Source: Rothia nasimurium
Lineage (GTDB): Bacteria > Actinomycetota > Actinomycetes > Actinomycetales > Micrococcaceae
Reading direction: 5' to 3'
DNA length: 64,000 nucleotides
Assembly (NCBI RefSeq): GCF_928392795.1
Contig: NZ_CAKMTJ010000001.1
Coordinates: forward strand, 186,001 to 250,000
The notes under the pieces: generated by a model
Database searches by the model: none
Seen by the model: only the letters and a program-made list of their open reading frames with translations
Told to the model about the DNA's origin: nothing
In this document: in pieces, positions 61,791-64,000 of the stretch
Numbering within the stretch: position 1 is the stretch's first letter
Layout of the letters: each line of letters begins with the position of its first letter
Translations under genes and position numbers: made by a program

Positions 61791-63170
61791 ATGTCTAAAT
61801 ACACACCACGCCACGCCGCGCCCAAAAACACTGGAAAACGTCGGGCAACGGCTCTTTCACTCACCGCCCTGCTGGCCCTGAGCATGGCCCCGGCCAACGC
61901 AACTGACACCGCACCCCTGACAGAAAACAGCCAGGCCGTACAAGAAGCAGAAGCGCTCATTCAAGAAGCCCTCACCAGCGAGGGTAGCAGCCCCGCAGCT
62001 ATCTACAACGATGCCCCCGAAGCGCTCACTAGCGTAAACTTCTACGACGCTCCGGCCCAGCTACCCGCCGCTAACGGCGCCCTCATCAAGAAGGAAAACT
62101 TCACCTTCAAGGTCGACGCCAACAACGTCATCGCCCACCCCGTAGCCCAGGCCCAGCGGATTATGTATAAGTCCACCGACCACCGGGGCAACCCTGTAGC
62201 TGTCACCGGCACCGCACTCACCACCACCAAACGGTGGGCTGGCCCCGGCGAGCGTCCTATCATCGCCATGGCCCCCGGCACCCAGGGCATCGGGGACTCC
62301 TGCGCCCCCTCCAACCAGTTCGCAGCGGGAACCGAGTACGAGAGCCTGGTCGTTACCTCCTTGCTGAACGCGGGCTACAACGTCGTCATCACCGACTACA
62401 TCGGCCTGGGCACCGCTGGCACCCACAGCTACCTCAACCGCGTTGACCAGGGCAATGCGGTGCTGGACGCCGCCCGCGCAGCTACTGCCGTTGACCTCGG
62501 CCTGGGTAGCGCTACCTCACCCATCGGTCTCTGGGGCTACTCCCAGGGTGGCGGCGCGGTGGCGTCCGCCGGTGAACTCCAGGCTAGCTACGCCCCCGAA
62601 CTCAACCTCAAGGGTATCTACGCCGGCGCCGTCCCGGCTAACCTGCAGGCCGTTACCAGCTTCATCGACGGCGGTCTTTACACCGGTTTTTCCCTGATGG
62701 GCGTAGTAGGCCTGGCCGATAGCTACGGCATCGACCTGAGCCACAAGCTCTCAGCCGAAGGTCAGGCAGCCCTTGAAACCGTGCGGGAGCAGTGCACCCT
62801 TGACGCCGTGGGTACCTTCGGTTTTAAGAACACCCGCACCCTGACCGCCAGCGGCCAGACCCTGGCCCGTGAAATGACCACCGACCCCCAGGTCTCGCAA
62901 ATCATGGCTCAGAATAACCTGGGCCAGCAGGGCCGCAACCCCCAGGTGCCCATTCTGATTGCTTCGTCCTGGGGCGATGACGTGATTCCCTACCAGACTA
63001 ACCGCCAGCTGGCTGCCGACTACTGCCAGCAGGGTTCCCGCGTCACCTTCTACACCCTGGCCGGCGTCACCCACGTGGCGGGTATCTTTGAGGGTATTCC
63101 CCGCGGCCTCATCTTCCTAGACCGCCAGTTTAAGAGTCTTCCCAGCATTAACTCCTGCTGGCAGTTCTAG
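61791..63170 (+). CDS. Secretory lipase (alpha/beta hydrolase)
   Basis: The 459-residue protein starts at ATG 61791 with AGGGAA upstream; an upstream frame extension to 61734 is less likely. It has a signal peptide (GKRRATALSLTALLALSMAPANA). The alpha/beta hydrolase core has the nucleophile Ser251 in GYSQGGG, Asp in SWGDDVIPYQ and His in GVTHVAG. The plan matches the secretory lipase (LIP) family known from fungi and actinobacteria. It probably hydrolyses triacylglycerols or other esters outside the cell. Confidence 0.87.
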   Translation: MSKYTPRHAAPKNTGKRRATALSLTALLALSMAPANATDTAPLTENSQAVQEAEALIQEALTSEGSSPAAIYNDAPEALTSVNFYDAPAQLPAANGALIKKENFTFKVDANNVIAHPVAQAQRIMYKSTDHRGNPVAVTGTALTTTKRWAGPGERPIIAMAPGTQGIGDSCAPSNQFAAGTEYESLVVTSLLNAGYNVVITDYIGLGTAGTHSYLNRVDQGNAVLDAARAATAVDLGLGSATSPIGLWGYSQGGGAVASAGELQASYAPELNLKGIYAGAVPANLQAVTSFIDGGLYTGFSLMGVVGLADSYGIDLSHKLSAEGQAALETVREQCTLDAVGTFGFKNTRTLTASGQTLAREMTTDPQVSQIMAQNNLGQQGRNPQVPILIASSWGDDVIPYQTNRQLAADYCQQGSRVTFYTLAGVTHVAGIFEGIPRGLIFLDRQFKSLPSINSCWQF

Positions 63171-63198
63171 GGTTTAACCGAGACCGTGTATCTATACC

Positions 63199-63235
63199 AG
63201 TAGGCCCGGGTCACCTTACGGTGGCCCGGGCCTAC
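63199..63235. terminator. Terminator after the lipase gene
   Basis: AGTAGGCCCGGG...CCCGGGCCTACT with a TCACC/GGTG extension. It lies between convergent genes. Confidence 0.8.
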
Positions 63236-63331
63236 TGCACGTCTTTTTCGGGTGCCTCTCTCACGGGGAGAGGCTGACTCACGGTATAGGCAACTCCTTT
63301 ACCCTGTGCTAACTGATGAGATAGAAAAGGT

Positions 63332-64000
63332 TTAGATACCTGCTGACAGGTAGCTGACCACGCCCCAGGGGGAAGTAACGGTAACGCGGTACTGGGTCTT
63401 GATGACCGAAGCGCTGGTGGTGGCAGCATCGCCGTAGGTTGCTGCCGGCATGCGGGTCATGAAAGACACCACGCTGGCACCGGCCTGACCGTTGGCAATG
63501 TTGCTCATGACCTCAATATCCCAGCTCCAGCCGTCGCGGCCGTCTGCTGTGGTGTAGTGGTTGCCGTAGCCCCAGGTGTGCATAGTGTTCTTGGTGACCA
63601 TAGGAGCATCTGCAAAACGCAGGTAGTTGTAGAGCTTTGCATAGGTGGTGTCTGCACCCTTGAAGTCGTCGTTGAGGCGAATCATGGGGACGTTTGCACC
63701 AACTCCGCGGGTACCGTTGGAGCCATAACTTGCACCGCCGTTTGTAAAAATAAAGCGGTCGCTACCGGTAGGAGTGGGGCGATAGACCACATCACCTGCA
63801 ACGTTTTCGATAGTTACAGAAATGATGGTTCCCTGGCCTACACCATCGATGCCGTTCACTGAGTTGATGTCAGCATCAGGCTTACCGCCTGCCGGGTAGG
63901 TCGGAGGCCAGGTGTTGGCGGTTGCGCTTGAGCTAGCGAGGGGGTTGCCTGCCTGAGCTCTGGGTAATGAATTGTCGAAAGTAAATGCTTGCAGCCCGGT
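63332..64000 (-). CDS. Secreted or surface protein, C-terminal part (partial)
   Basis: The frame is open from the right edge (position 64000) to the TAG/TAA-type end at 63332, giving the last 222 residues of a larger protein. The sequence is rich in Gly, Thr, Asn and Ser with strand-like patterning (GTIISVTIENVAGDVVYRP, DGWSWDIEVMSN, YRVTVTSPWGVVSYL). The look is that of an exported Micrococcaceae surface protein. No domain is recognised, and the start and any signal peptide lie outside the window. Confidence 0.65.
   Translation of the reverse strand, partial: TGLQAFTFDNSLPRAQAGNPLASSSATANTWPPTYPAGGKPDADINSVNGIDGVGQGTIISVTIENVAGDVVYRPTPTGSDRFIFTNGGASYGSNGTRGVGANVPMIRLNDDFKGADTTYAKLYNYLRFADAPMVTKNTMHTWGYGNHYTTADGRDGWSWDIEVMSNIANGQAGASVVSFMTRMPAATYGDAATTSASVIKTQYRVTVTSPWGVVSYLSAGI

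Overview
The window is ordinary chromosomal DNA of a high-GC actinobacterium with a patch of acquired, AT-richer DNA near the left end and another near the right end. The gene content points to the Micrococcaceae, most likely Rothia or a close relative (inferred from gene content and order, not from a database search). Supporting markers are the coproporphyrin-dependent heme pathway of Gram-positive bacteria, the AdnA/AdnB helicase-nuclease pair, GuaB1, an UPF0182 protein, a DUF3117 and a DUF3107 protein, and gene orders recalling Mycobacterium tuberculosis Rv1209-Rv1229c and Rv3193c-Rv3211. Many genes appear to be transcribed without a leader: a TANNNT -10 box lies 6-8 nt before the start codon.

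Layout. 1-5.1 kb: end of dapC, citrate synthase, galE, dapD and dapE (lysine/peptidoglycan precursor synthesis). 5.1-9.0 kb: an AT-rich island between two 70-bp direct repeats that copy the end of dapE. It carries a lipoprotein, a membrane-anchored NERD-domain protein, two unknown membrane proteins and a divergent XRE regulator with palindromic operators. 9.3-17.3 kb: DivIVA-like protein, PIG-V-like mannosyltransferase, DUF3117, O-methyltransferase, tatB, mrp, DUF1003, an MgtE-N/CBS protein and a stress-protein-like membrane protein. 17.3-26.2 kb: aminopeptidase P, PHP phosphoesterase, GH13 alpha-glucosidase, guaB1, DEAD-box helicase, DUF3107, TetR. 26.3-37.1 kb: the complete heme locus, hemA facing away from hemE-cgoX-chdC-cpfC and hemC-hemD-hemB-hemL. 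Together these convert glutamyl-tRNA through 5-aminolevulinate, uroporphyrinogen and coproporphyrin to heme b. 37.3-53.6 kb: ThrE-type exporter, DnaQ-like exonuclease, adnA-adnB, a phosphotransferase, NudC, a secreted GH43-SLH protein, UvrD2 and a metallohydrolase. 53.7-59.5 kb: DUF2342 metalloprotease, PDZ-Lon protease and UPF0182. 59.6-64 kb: initiator tRNA-Met, an AT-rich stretch with an XRE remnant and small membrane proteins, then secreted proteins including a lipase.

Most notable are (1) the repeat-bounded island with its lipoprotein/NERD/membrane operon and divergent regulator, and (2) a family of 110-180-bp structured intergenic elements in and beside the heme locus. The three copies share sequence blocks and show compensatory changes in their stems. 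Other signals include an over-represented GCGTCCGC octamer whose core also builds terminator stems, a NudC without its zinc-ribbon cysteines, and a UvrD2 without its usual C-terminal domain.
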